The notes under the pieces: generated by a model
What the model was told of the DNA's origin: nothing
The model's database searches: none
Seen by the model: the letters and a program-made list of their open reading frames with translations, nothing else
Program-made: the position numbers and the translations under genes
Part shown: piece by piece, positions 1 through 8,024 of the stretch
Position numbering within the stretch: position 1 is the first letter of the stretch
Layout: the number at the start of each line of letters is the position of its first letter
Source of the DNA: a virus
IMG/VR virus record: IMGVR_UViG_3300029319_000123
Span: 1-42,199 of that record
DNA: 42,199 bases
Reading direction: 5' to 3' (one strand)

Positions 1-77
1 TCTGAACCTAACGAACCACCATTAGTTAATATGGTATAGTTACCACTTCCATCATCTATTTTTATACTACCTGGCAT
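1..77 (-). CDS. Tail-fibre family protein, N-terminal fragment (cut by window edge)
   Basis: The ATG is at 77-75 and the frame stays open to base 1, so only the first 25 residues are present. They begin MPGSIKIDDGSGNYTILTN and match, almost residue for residue, the start of the complete 221-aa protein at 40084-40749. The remainder, by analogy a beta-rich fibre or receptor-binding domain, lies beyond the left edge. Two bases separate the ATG from the upstream stop codon. The DNA here and at 40680-40749 is nearly identical, so this is a duplicated fibre gene. Function is inferred from the neighbourhood only. Confidence 0.75.
   Translation of the reverse strand, partial: MPGSIKIDDGSGNYTILTNGGSLGS
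1..77. repeat. Paralogous fibre-start repeat, left copy (right copy 40672-40749)
   Basis: Bases 1-77 and 40672-40749 share long identical runs (for example TTAGTTAATATGGTATAGTT). They encode the common N-terminus of two fibre proteins and could recombine. One visible difference removes GATC in the left copy: TCTGAACC here, TCTGATCC there. Confidence 0.8.
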
Positions 78-428
78 TTATTCTCCTGGTTTAGGATTGT
101 CATCTTTTACTGTCTTTAAAGCTGTGAAAAAAGCACCTGTTTTATCTAGTGTACCATTATTTATATCGTGCCATAGTTTATCAAATTGTTCTGTAATATT
201 AGGGTAAGAGGATTTTCTTGCTTTTACATAATCTAAATTTTGGTAATCTAAATCAGCTTGTAGTTCTGCAATCTTTGCATTTACTTGTTCCTCTGTTGGC
301 ATAGTTGCATCATCATTAATTAGTTTTAAGTTACTATACACTTCGCCATTAGCACTATCTATCCACCCATACCAAGCACCTAAAATATTATCGTTAAAAC
401 AAAGCAAAGCATTTGTTAAATCTGACAT
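78..428 (-). CDS. Small tail-fibre-associated protein (116 aa), possible fibre assembly factor
   Basis: A small acidic protein between fibre genes. The C-terminal half has the pattern seen in short proteins that follow fibre genes in marine phages: a YPNITEQFDKLWHDINNG stretch (about residues 75-92) and an ending VKDDNPKPGE. Two relatives occur here, at 38847-39146 (YASIQDQLDMQYWD, DNPKPS) and 39773-40081 (YPSLQDCIHALLDG, DKYPKG). Its ATG overlaps the stop of the upstream fibre gene (TAATG), implying translational coupling. A chaperone or assembly role is inference from repeated pairing with fibres; a minor structural protein is equally possible. Confidence 0.7.
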   Translation of the reverse strand: MSDLTNALLCFNDNILGAWYGWIDSANGEVYSNLKLINDDATMPTEEQVNAKIAELQADLDYQNLDYVKARKSSYPNITEQFDKLWHDINNGTLDKTGAFFTALKTVKDDNPKPGE

Positions 429-1033
429 TATGTATCTCCTAGTCTAATAACTGTAAATCCAGTTGATTGGTAATTTGTATCTCCATTAAGATAAACTGAT
501 GTAGAGGAAGTAGTAGTACCACCCCATAATTGAAACTTATGTGTGCTTGTATTGGTAACATCAAACACAAAATGATTTGTAGCTGATTGTGGTAAATATG
601 TTGAACCTGATTGCCAACCACCATTACCAAATGTCCAAGCTGCATCAGAGCTAGAGGAAAAATTGTCAGTTGTTGTTACCAAATAATATTTAGAACTAAA
701 TTCTCCATTTGAAGTAAATGTAGCTGTAAAAATAATTAAATATTTACCTGTAGTTGCAAAAGTAAAAGCACCAGAACTTTCTGTAAGTCCTGTTCCTATA
801 GGAACTCCTGTACCATCTGAATCTGCTCTTTCCCAGTTTGAGCTAATCACAGCACTAGAACCTATGTTATAACTTGTAGTTAATCTCCATTGGTCGACCT
901 CTGTTATTTTGTTTCCTGATATAGCAGATACATCTACGCCATCTACATTACCATCTTTAATTAAAACGCCATCAATAGTTACACCATTAGCACCTGTATA
1001 TTCATTGATTGTGTTTACTTGTATTTCACTCAT
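428..1033 (-). CDS. Tail fibre / receptor-binding protein with C1q-like beta domain (201 aa)
   Basis: The N-terminus carries the shared attachment module of this phage, NTINEYTGANGVTIDGVLIK, also at 39146-39769 and 40749-41315. After a short linker (DQWRLTT), residues about 60-200 alternate hydrophobic, Gly, Ser and Thr residues with segments such as FATTGKYLIIFTATF and an ending STGFTVIRLGDT, typical of C1q/TNF-like jelly-roll tips of marine phage fibres. It probably forms a trimeric tip that contacts the host surface. Its ATG overlaps the end of the 714-aa fibre gene upstream, and its stop overlaps the next ATG. The fold is assigned by pattern only. Confidence 0.75.
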   Translation of the reverse strand: MSEIQVNTINEYTGANGVTIDGVLIKDGNVDGVDVSAISGNKITEVDQWRLTTSYNIGSSAVISSNWERADSDGTGVPIGTGLTESSGAFTFATTGKYLIIFTATFTSNGEFSSKYYLVTTTDNFSSSSDAAWTFGNGGWQSGSTYLPQSATNHFVFDVTNTSTHKFQLWGGTTTSSTSVYLNGDTNYQSTGFTVIRLGDT

Positions 1034-3174
1034 AATATCACCATTGTACCTGCATTTGTTACTACACCACTTATTGTTAATGGTCCTGCATATACAGCAC
1101 CATCAGTAGAACCTATGGTGTAATTTGATGTTTGGTTTTGACTATGAACATAAGCACCACCTGCTGATGTTAAAGCTAGTGTTGTACTCATAGTTGCTCT
1201 TTCAGTTCCTGCTGTATCAAATCTAATAATATCTTCATCAGAACTTTCTTCTACTTGTATCTTAGTATCACTATCTGCATCTACTATCTGTGTAGCATCA
1301 ACACCACTAACAACTAAGTCTATTGTTCCATCACTATCTTCGTATGTAGCGGTTATACCTGTTTCAGTATTTCCACTAAACATAGCACCGACAATATCCT
1401 GTATTTCTTCAGTAGTATTTCCTGTAGCTACTAAATCTATAGTGCCATCACTATCTTCATAGGTAACTGTAATGTTAGTTTCTGTATTACCTGTGAACAT
1501 AGCACCAACAATGTCTTGTACTTGTTCAGTAGTAAGTTGTGTGTCTGCTGTCATGTCATCTACAGCTAAATCTATAGTGCCATCTGAATCTTCATAAGTA
1601 GCAGATATTCTAGTTTCTGTGTTACCTGTAAACATAGCACCCACTATGTCTTGTACAGCTTCTGTATTAAGTGTTACAGTTACAGTGTCTGTTGCACTAG
1701 CTGCTGTATCTATACCAGTACCACCTGCAATATTTAAAGTATTTCCATCAGATATTGTTTGACTAGAACCTGAATCTGCTGATGCAGTAAAACTATTCAT
1801 GTTACCTACACCAGTTCCTGATAAAAATGCTGCTCTAGTTTGTTTCTTTAAACCACTAGCAGTGTCATCATAAATAAGTATTACATCATTGTTATCAGCA
1901 CTAGCTTCGTTAGTTTGTCCAGTAATAACTGTAGAATCTACAGCGATACTATTACCTGTAATTGTTAAACCATTACCACCATCTAGTGGTGTACCGAATA
2001 CTGTAATTTTTCCACCCATACCAGAGTGTGATGAACAGTAATAATAAAGAACATCTGGAGTTGCTGCATCTACAGTAAATTGTATATAAGCATTAGCACT
2101 TCCTTGTGAACCACTGGCAGTTCTACCAGTTGTATAAGCTGTGCCTTCGCTTGTTGTGGATAGTACAAATGGATGTGATGCTACTGAACTATCAGATACA
2201 TCAAATCTATGTACAACACCAGGTCTAAATGATATTGTTGCATTTGCTTCTCCATCAATTAAAAAGTTACCACCTGATTCTGTTACTACATATTCTACTA
2301 TTGCTGTATTGTTTTCAAGATTTATAGTTTTGTTTGTGAGTTCTTGTGTTCCTGTAAGAGTAGCGACAGAACTGTCTATAGCTACTGTAATTTTATTAGT
2401 ACCTGTAGCTGTATCTATACCTGTACTACCTTCTATATCTAATGTTTCAGAATCTAAATCTATTTCAACATTGCTACCAGTATCAGCAGATACTTCTAAA
2501 TGTTCTGCTGTTATTTGATTATCTACATACGCTTTTATAGATTGTTGTGTTGCAAGGTGTGTATCAGAGTTAGATGACATAGTATCTTCATCTTTTACAG
2601 GCACAACAAAATCCATTGTTCCATCACTATCTTCGTATGTCACATCTATAAATGTTTCTGTATTACCAGTAACCATACCTCCAACAAAATCTTCTATTGA
2701 TTCTTCTGTTTGTATTTGACTATCTACATATGCTTTAATTGATTGTTGTGTTGCAAGGTGTGTATCAGAGTTAGATGACATAGTATCTTCATCTTTTACA
2801 ACACCTGTAGCAGTATTTAAACTACTACCATCATCATTAATTATCTTATCTACTCTTTCATTTAGGTCATCAAAGTGTTGCTTCATAGCAACCATTCTGA
2901 CTTTAGCACCTACAGCGTGTGCATTTAATCCACCGCTATCACTGTCAATATTTCTAACAACTGTAAGTGATACACCACTTCTACTTGTAACTTTTACATA
3001 CTCTCTAGTTGCATCAGAATCAGGGTCTATAACAAGATACATTGGATTAGATGCAGAAGGTGAACCTACTGGTGCTGCGTTTACTTGTACTGATACTTCT
3101 GTTGCATCTGCACCAATAGCTAAAGCTAATGTTGTTTCATACGCATTTTGTAATATCGTTTTCTGTGCGGTCAT
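1030..3174 (-). CDS. Long repeat tail fibre with embedded cupredoxin-like domain (714 aa)
   Basis: Residues 1-110 resemble the virion-attachment part of marine phage fibres. Two copies of VKDEDTMSSNSDTHLATQQS follow, with almost identical DNA at about 2525-2597 and 2717-2790. Residues about 315-395 look like a type I copper (plastocyanin-type) domain: H334 in SHPF, then C380, H383 and M386 in YYYCSSHSGMGGKITVFG. The C-terminal third holds four VQDIVGAMFTGNTET...TYEDSDGTIDL repeats. The end VTNAGTMVIL is shared with the fibre at 41312. It is expected to form an elongated trimer on the tail. Copper binding is not proven; the domain may be purely structural. Confidence 0.85.
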   Translation of the reverse strand: MTAQKTILQNAYETTLALAIGADATEVSVQVNAAPVGSPSASNPMYLVIDPDSDATREYVKVTSRSGVSLTVVRNIDSDSGGLNAHAVGAKVRMVAMKQHFDDLNERVDKIINDDGSSLNTATGVVKDEDTMSSNSDTHLATQQSIKAYVDSQIQTEESIEDFVGGMVTGNTETFIDVTYEDSDGTMDFVVPVKDEDTMSSNSDTHLATQQSIKAYVDNQITAEHLEVSADTGSNVEIDLDSETLDIEGSTGIDTATGTNKITVAIDSSVATLTGTQELTNKTINLENNTAIVEYVVTESGGNFLIDGEANATISFRPGVVHRFDVSDSSVASHPFVLSTTSEGTAYTTGRTASGSQGSANAYIQFTVDAATPDVLYYYCSSHSGMGGKITVFGTPLDGGNGLTITGNSIAVDSTVITGQTNEASADNNDVILIYDDTASGLKKQTRAAFLSGTGVGNMNSFTASADSGSSQTISDGNTLNIAGGTGIDTAASATDTVTVTLNTEAVQDIVGAMFTGNTETRISATYEDSDGTIDLAVDDMTADTQLTTEQVQDIVGAMFTGNTETNITVTYEDSDGTIDLVATGNTTEEIQDIVGAMFSGNTETGITATYEDSDGTIDLVVSGVDATQIVDADSDTKIQVEESSDEDIIRFDTAGTERATMSTTLALTSAGGAYVHSQNQTSNYTIGSTDGAVYAGPLTISGVVTNAGTMVIL

Positions 3175-3175
3175 A

Positions 3176-5158
3176 CTATCCTAATCCTGCTACTCCTAAT
3201 TGTCCTACACCCAGTAATCTTGTTACTATCGTAGCAGCATCTTCTGCTCTCACACCACGCACTCTAAGTAAACAAAACTGCGTTACCGAACCTACCTCTG
3301 ACCTTTCAGAGATTGGGTATTGTACAGATTCTACCACACCTCTTATTATTTCGCTAGGTTCGAATACTTGTAGTGTAACAGAATCTCCCTCTTTATCTTT
3401 TAATGTTTGATAAATAACCTCACCAAGATTTGTAACTCTAAAAGCTTTTCTATTTGGTCTTTCTACTTGGTCAGATAAATTAATTGGCACAGTGACAACC
3501 ACTAACTCAGGACGAGGCAAAGCTCTAACTGATACAGCTCTGAACTGTGGTGATTGTGTAAATGTTGTATTAGGTTCTAAAACAATTTTTGTATTTAAAT
3601 ATCTAGCATTTCTGTTTAGCTGAAACTCAACTCCACCTTGACCAGATACAGAACTTCCTATTAACTCCCAATTAGAACTATCTGGGTCATCTATAGTGTC
3701 ATAAGTAGTAGATACGAATATCTGTACAGTTTTTCCTGCAGATAAAGTATCATGTTCTACTTCTACACCAACCCATTGTTTTTCTTCTGATGTAAAGAAA
3801 TCTGCATTAGGCAGTATAATATATCCTGTACTTTCAAACGAAGATGTTTCTCTGTATATATCTTTACCTGCTACAGCTACAACAAACTTACCATTGCTAT
3901 TTGTTATACCTGTAACAAGTCCTGCTGCTCCCATTTCTAAATCTCTAGCAAATCCTGCAGTCGGTAAATAATATCTCCACAAATAACTTTCATTTGCACT
4001 TTCTTTTATACCCATATAAACACTATCTCTAGATACAAACATAAAACTAGGTGTTGTATCTACACTAGCTATTACCCATTCTTTAATTAATTGTCTATTA
4101 GATATAACATACAAATCATCTGCAACAGTAAGTTGTGCAGTATAAAATCTGCCTACATCTCTAGATTTTTCTTTAGTACCAAAAAAGATTATACCTTCAG
4201 CAGCAGCTATAGAATGTACTTCTTCAAAAGGTATATTTGTTTGACCTTTTAAAGTTAAAGTACCAGATACATCTTTAAGAGAATATATATCTCCATTAGT
4301 AGAAGCTACTAAAACTACTGCACCTGCATCTACTACTTGTGATACATGATGACTATCTTCAAAAGTAATTACTGCTTGTGAATCTTGTAAATCTGATGAT
4401 GACCAAGTTTTATTAAATGGACTTACTGCCCATACTCTTTCTACAGTACCATCATCACCTGATATTATTAGTTGACCTTTAGCAAACCATACACCATTTA
4501 ATCCACCTGCACTAGATTGTGCTGTTGATTCTTCTGACCAAGAAGTACCATTAAATTTTATTAGTTCTGAATTAGTTGTTCCGTTTGCTGTTGTTAAATA
4601 TAGTTGATTACCTACAGCAGCTATACCAGTAAAGTTATAATTAATAGTTAATCCTGTAGATACAGCAGCCCAAGTATCACCATTGTCTGTAGATTTATAT
4701 ATATTAGTTTGGTCTGTAACATACAAGTGACCATTGGTAAGCTGTGCTAAATAGTTATTAGAACCTGCAAATGTAGTGCCTGCACCTCTAACATTTTCAT
4801 CTTGCATTGTATGTAGTAAATGGACATGATAAGATGTTTCATCATCTCCATGAAATACATCAACACCTTTACTATCAAAAAATCTAGTTGTATCTTTTGT
4901 TGTATTGTTTCTTTTATGTGCAGTATCTAAACCTTGACCACCAGAAAAATCATTACGAGAAAATATCTGACCTATGTTTGTAGTAATATCTTCTGGATTT
5001 TGTTTTAAATTTATTTCTTGACCAGGAAACTCTGCTGTAGAAATAGTCATTTGTCTATTAGGTGCAATAGCAGCTCTGAACAACAAGTCATCTAAAGCTA
5101 TATCGTAACCTTTTCTTTTAGGATTTGTTACTTCAGAGGTAAGAGGTACTCTAGGCAT
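3176..5158 (-). CDS. Tail structural protein with Asp-box/beta-propeller segments (660 aa)
   Basis: A virion protein, probably tail nozzle or hub. The N-terminal 110 residues include NPEDITTNIGQIFSRNDF, GQGLDTAH and TRFFDSKGVDVF, a start I associate with structural proteins of marine phages. Residues about 110-430 are repeated short beta strands. One clear Asp-box, STDNGDTW at 156-163, is the bacterial-neuraminidase-repeat signature of beta-propellers. The C-terminal part is beta-rich (QFRAVSVRALPRPELVVV). It sits between the adaptor and the long fibre with 1-bp or smaller gaps, the place of T7-like tail tube B (nozzle) in podoviruses. That equivalence is positional inference. Confidence 0.75.
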   Translation of the reverse strand: MPRVPLTSEVTNPKRKGYDIALDDLLFRAAIAPNRQMTISTAEFPGQEINLKQNPEDITTNIGQIFSRNDFSGGQGLDTAHKRNNTTKDTTRFFDSKGVDVFHGDDETSYHVHLLHTMQDENVRGAGTTFAGSNNYLAQLTNGHLYVTDQTNIYKSTDNGDTWAAVSTGLTINYNFTGIAAVGNQLYLTTANGTTNSELIKFNGTSWSEESTAQSSAGGLNGVWFAKGQLIISGDDGTVERVWAVSPFNKTWSSSDLQDSQAVITFEDSHHVSQVVDAGAVVLVASTNGDIYSLKDVSGTLTLKGQTNIPFEEVHSIAAAEGIIFFGTKEKSRDVGRFYTAQLTVADDLYVISNRQLIKEWVIASVDTTPSFMFVSRDSVYMGIKESANESYLWRYYLPTAGFARDLEMGAAGLVTGITNSNGKFVVAVAGKDIYRETSSFESTGYIILPNADFFTSEEKQWVGVEVEHDTLSAGKTVQIFVSTTYDTIDDPDSSNWELIGSSVSGQGGVEFQLNRNARYLNTKIVLEPNTTFTQSPQFRAVSVRALPRPELVVVTVPINLSDQVERPNRKAFRVTNLGEVIYQTLKDKEGDSVTLQVFEPSEIIRGVVESVQYPISERSEVGSVTQFCLLRVRGVRAEDAATIVTRLLGVGQLGVAGLG

Positions 5159-6156
5159 TATGTATACGAAATCTTATTAACGGTTACTGGTTCTGGAAAC
5201 CTAGCTCTTAAATCCTTTCGTGCTTGTTCTATCAAAGCTTGTTGATATCTAAGAAGAGAGTTTCTAATAGTAGATGCAGAGTTAACAGGAAAGCTTTGTG
5301 CTTGCATAGATTGTGTTATATTTTCTGCTGTAGCAGATGGTATATCTCTACCTGAAATCATTTGTGCAGCAGTGCCAGCCATAATTATAGGTTCATATTC
5401 GCTTTCTAAACCAATACTTGTTAGTGTGTCTGATTCTGCTGTCGGCTCTATAAACTTCTTTTTAAATGTAACAAATACTGTATGTCCTGCATTTACGTTA
5501 TATACCTGTACAGCATTAACTTTGTCTGGTCCATTGTTACTGTATGTAATTGTTTGTGACACACCATCAGCATCTGTATATGTAAATGGATTAGGTAAGT
5601 CTACAATTTCAACAGCTACTCCTGCATATATAGTTCCTGTTTCATCTGAACCTGCAGAAAAATCTGTGTATTGTGATATAGCTTTTATAGGTGCTATTAA
5701 GTAATTGTCATTAGCACCACTTAAAGGAATGTATCCTACTTTAGATGTAATTGATTTTGTTTCTGTTGCGAATAAAGTTGGATATAAATTTTTAATTTGG
5801 TCACATACTGCATCAAATACAGTATTTCTTGGAAACACAGGGTTAAGCCTCATTACATCATCTACTGCGTGAGCAGCTAGTGTAGTTCCTCTAAAAGCAC
5901 GTTTAACTGTTAGCTGTTCTGCTGAAGTATTTAAAGCAGTAACTAACATCAATTCTCTGTTTACTTCTACTACAGCACCTGGTTCTAGTAAGTCCTCTTC
6001 TTCTGATGTTAAGTAATCTGATTCATATTCTACTGTTGTATCAGTAGCGTCTGATAGCATTGCACCTCTAAGAATAGAAAAAGACTGAATGTCATCATTT
6101 GGCTCTAGGTACTCTCTGTAAACTCTATCTACTAATTTACCTATAGTTGCACTCAT
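5158..6156 (-). CDS. Head-tail adaptor / tail tube-like protein (332 aa)
   Basis: A connector-type protein directly after the major capsid gene. The N-terminus (MSATIGKLVDRVYREYLEPN) has the helical start typical of gp6/T7-gp11-like adaptors. Residues about 60-105 (EEEDLLEPGAVVEVNRELML, then AFRGTTLAAHAVDD) form a small beta domain often seen in marine phage adaptors. The C-terminus is helical and basic (RYQQALIEQARKDLRARF). It would sit beneath the portal and join head to tail. Its stop overlaps the next start (TAATG). A hairpin that may attenuate transcription lies just upstream, between it and the capsid gene. Assignment rests on position and pattern. Confidence 0.7.
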   Translation of the reverse strand: MSATIGKLVDRVYREYLEPNDDIQSFSILRGAMLSDATDTTVEYESDYLTSEEEDLLEPGAVVEVNRELMLVTALNTSAEQLTVKRAFRGTTLAAHAVDDVMRLNPVFPRNTVFDAVCDQIKNLYPTLFATETKSITSKVGYIPLSGANDNYLIAPIKAISQYTDFSAGSDETGTIYAGVAVEIVDLPNPFTYTDADGVSQTITYSNNGPDKVNAVQVYNVNAGHTVFVTFKKKFIEPTAESDTLTSIGLESEYEPIIMAGTAAQMISGRDIPSATAENITQSMQAQSFPVNSASTIRNSLLRYQQALIEQARKDLRARFPEPVTVNKISYT

Positions 6157-6172
6157 ATCCTACCTATAATAG

Positions 6173-6205
6173 CACAAGAAAAGGGTGGAGGTGGAGTTCC
6201 ACCCT
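6173..6205 (-). terminator. Intrinsic terminator/attenuator after the capsid gene
   Basis: A perfect 8-bp inverted repeat, AGGGTGGA at 6182-6189 and TCCACCCT at 6198-6205, with an 8-nt loop. On the minus strand the stem is followed by TTTTCTTGT, a short U-rich tract. It lies between the capsid stop and the adaptor start, where partial termination would keep capsid message far above tail message. Confidence 0.65.
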
Positions 6206-6220
6206 AATCTTGTAATTAAA

Positions 6221-7339
6221 TTAAGCTACTGCTTGAATCTTGCAGTGGTATGAAGGAGGACCAAATTCGAATCCCATCTCCATGTAAACTGCTTTACCAA
6301 TTCTAGCGTTAGCATCTTGGTCTAAGTCACGTACAAACACAGTACCAAATCCTGGGATGTTGGTAAATACTGGTTGTATGTAAGCTAGGTCAAGAATGAA
6401 TGATGTACCTGTTGGCATAATGTCTGGGTCTATAACCATTAATCCAATAGAACCGAATGGGGTTACTACTGTATCAATGTCAACACCTGCAACATTTCTA
6501 TCTCTAGGAATGATTGCACCTGTTATACCGACATTACCACCAATAAGTTCTGTGTTAAGGTCCAAAAGTTGTTTCGGACTTACACATAGAACAGGTTGCT
6601 TTAATGGTGCATGAGCATCATAAAGAAGTTTCATTGCACCTGCAATAGCATCAAAAGAAAGCACTTGTGCTGAACCTGTACCATCACCAGCACTGTCATT
6701 GTAAAAACAGTTACCGCCTAATGGGTTTAAGGCTGCTGTGTTTGAAGCATTCTTGTTTCGATTTAACCAATGGTCAATTCCCCACATTTCTCTAGTTCCT
6801 GACCCTGGAGTGGTATTAGCACCGTCAGAGAAAGAACCATTGAATGCGAACCACTCAACTTCTCTTGCTACTTTTTCCATTGTCTTTTCCATTTGAAAAG
6901 CAAATTCGTCTGCCACTGGGCTACCACCAAAGAAAGCCAATTTGTCACCAGCAGTTGTTGTTCCATCTCCATCTGAGGAGTTGGCAATGTTGTCTGATAA
7001 ATCAAATGGGTTTTGATTTGCGGTAGATGCCAAAGCTGTATATGTCATTTGTACACCCTTGTGGAAAATCTGAGTTACATAAGTGTATGCAGCTCTGTCT
7101 CTTCCAAGATATTCTGTGGGTGATGAACCTTCTTGTCCTTTAGTTGGTTCTGAAGAAACGGTTGCATTATCTTCTACTTGGACTTGCCAAAATGTAGAGT
7201 TTAATGTTTTACCGCCATTCAAACCACCAACTGCAGTGAGTAAAGGTGTTCTTTGACCACCAACTTTAAACAATTCACCAGTGAAGTTATTAATGTTTTG
7301 TGCATAAATCGTACTGTTTGTTAACGATATTTCTGCCAT
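6221..7339 (-). CDS. Major capsid protein (372 aa)
   Basis: The main head subunit, HK97-type fold by family expectation. The N-terminus LFKVGGQRTPLLTAVGG and the segment YTYVTQIFHKGVQMTY (about 88-103) resemble the SU10-type major capsid family (formerly DUF5309). Next come EKTMEKVAREVEWFAFNG (about 152-169), the spine-helix region, and a beta-rich C-terminus with DRNVAGVDIDTVVTPFGSIG and GTVFVRDLDQDANARIGKA. Its length is usual for that family. It follows the scaffold gene by 19 bases, has a purine-rich ribosome site (GGAGAAG), and is followed by a hairpin terminator. No protease or fused delta domain is evident, so maturation probably uses the separate scaffold. Confidence 0.9.
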   Translation of the reverse strand: MAEISLTNSTIYAQNINNFTGELFKVGGQRTPLLTAVGGLNGGKTLNSTFWQVQVEDNATVSSEPTKGQEGSSPTEYLGRDRAAYTYVTQIFHKGVQMTYTALASTANQNPFDLSDNIANSSDGDGTTTAGDKLAFFGGSPVADEFAFQMEKTMEKVAREVEWFAFNGSFSDGANTTPGSGTREMWGIDHWLNRNKNASNTAALNPLGGNCFYNDSAGDGTGSAQVLSFDAIAGAMKLLYDAHAPLKQPVLCVSPKQLLDLNTELIGGNVGITGAIIPRDRNVAGVDIDTVVTPFGSIGLMVIDPDIMPTGTSFILDLAYIQPVFTNIPGFGTVFVRDLDQDANARIGKAVYMEMGFEFGPPSYHCKIQAVA

Positions 7340-7358
7340 TTTTATCTTCTCCTATAAA

Positions 7359-7832
7359 TTACTTATTTTGTTCTTTAAGAGTATCCAACATACGCAATTT
7401 AGCGTTTATTGAATCTCTTGTACTTGTGTTTGAGTCATTAATGAATTTTGCAAACTCTGATGATACATCAACAGGTTCTGCATTTACACCAATTTTATTT
7501 AACTGCTCAACTCTAGATTGAGCTTCTACTACATTATTAGTTACTTCAGGAGCTGCACTAGGTTGTTCAGAATTACTAACTTCTCCAAACTCTTGAGCAA
7601 CAAACTCCTTAATTGCCTCTACTGTAGCTTCACCATCATAAAGTTTTGTAACAGCTTTACCTATGCCTTTATCTGCCTCTAGTCCTAATGAACCTAAAGC
7701 AGCATTCATAGCATTAGCTTTGAATTGTTTGTTCTCAGCTTTAAGCTTTTTATACTCTTCTCTAAGTTGTTTTATGCCATCTGTAGATTCTTCTACTTCT
7801 GTAGCATTTTCAATTTGTGTAATATCTTCCAT
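7359..7832 (-). CDS. Capsid scaffolding protein (157 aa)
   Basis: An acidic, coiled-coil protein immediately upstream of the capsid gene. Residues about 20-40 (IKQLREEYKKLKAENKQFKA) form a heptad-patterned helix. A Ser/Pro/Glu-rich linker (SEQPSAAPEVTNN) follows, then a helical, charged C-terminus (RDSINAKLRMLDTLKEQNK) of the kind that contacts capsid subunits. Size, composition and position are those of phage scaffolds; sequence is rarely conserved. It is the first gene after the strong minus-strand promoter at 8024-7998 and has a GGAG ribosome site 9 bases before the ATG. Confidence 0.8.
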   Translation of the reverse strand: MEDITQIENATEVEESTDGIKQLREEYKKLKAENKQFKANAMNAALGSLGLEADKGIGKAVTKLYDGEATVEAIKEFVAQEFGEVSNSEQPSAAPEVTNNVVEAQSRVEQLNKIGVNAEPVDVSSEFAKFINDSNTSTRDSINAKLRMLDTLKEQNK

Positions 7833-7997
7833 TATTTTTCTCCATCTTCTCTAGCATATAAAAATCCCATAACATAATCGCTAGGTAATTAAAGGGATTT
7901 ACACAAGGGTTTACGAATGACAGATAACACACCTTGGCAGTGTTACCGAATTGCAGCCCTATATTTAGTGTGCCGAATCCTGCCAGGCACTACATCT
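7833..7997 (-). promoter_or_regulatory. Leader of the scaffold-capsid operon with three ATTCG-type repeats
   Basis: About 165 untranslated bases between the promoter and the scaffold ATG, long for this compact genome. The minus strand carries three related motifs, ATTCGGCACACT, ATTCGGTAACACT and ATTCGTAAACCC. It also has two small inverted repeats: GTGCC/GGCAC around the first motif and TAACAC/GTGTTA after the second. No open reading frame with a ribosome site is visible. It may stabilise the capsid message or bind a regulator; this is inference. Confidence 0.5.
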
Positions 7998-8024
7998 AGT
8001 ATAGCAGGTTTACGCTTCTGTCAA
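7998..8024 (-). promoter_or_regulatory. Strong sigma70-type promoter for the scaffold-capsid operon
   Basis: On the minus strand: TTGACA (8024-8019), a 15-bp spacer ending in TGC, then TATACT (8003-7998). The -35 is perfect and the -10 is one base off consensus with an extended TGn; the short spacer is compensated by the extended -10. It overlaps the 3' end of the 357-aa gene and faces the scaffold and capsid genes, as expected for high late expression. Confidence 0.7.

Noticed and set aside
2141-2518. Plus-strand frames over the minus-strand virion genes (and others such as 5372-5704, 22435-22815, 37266-37490)
   Set aside because: They are antisense shadows of well supported genes, without ribosome sites or domains.
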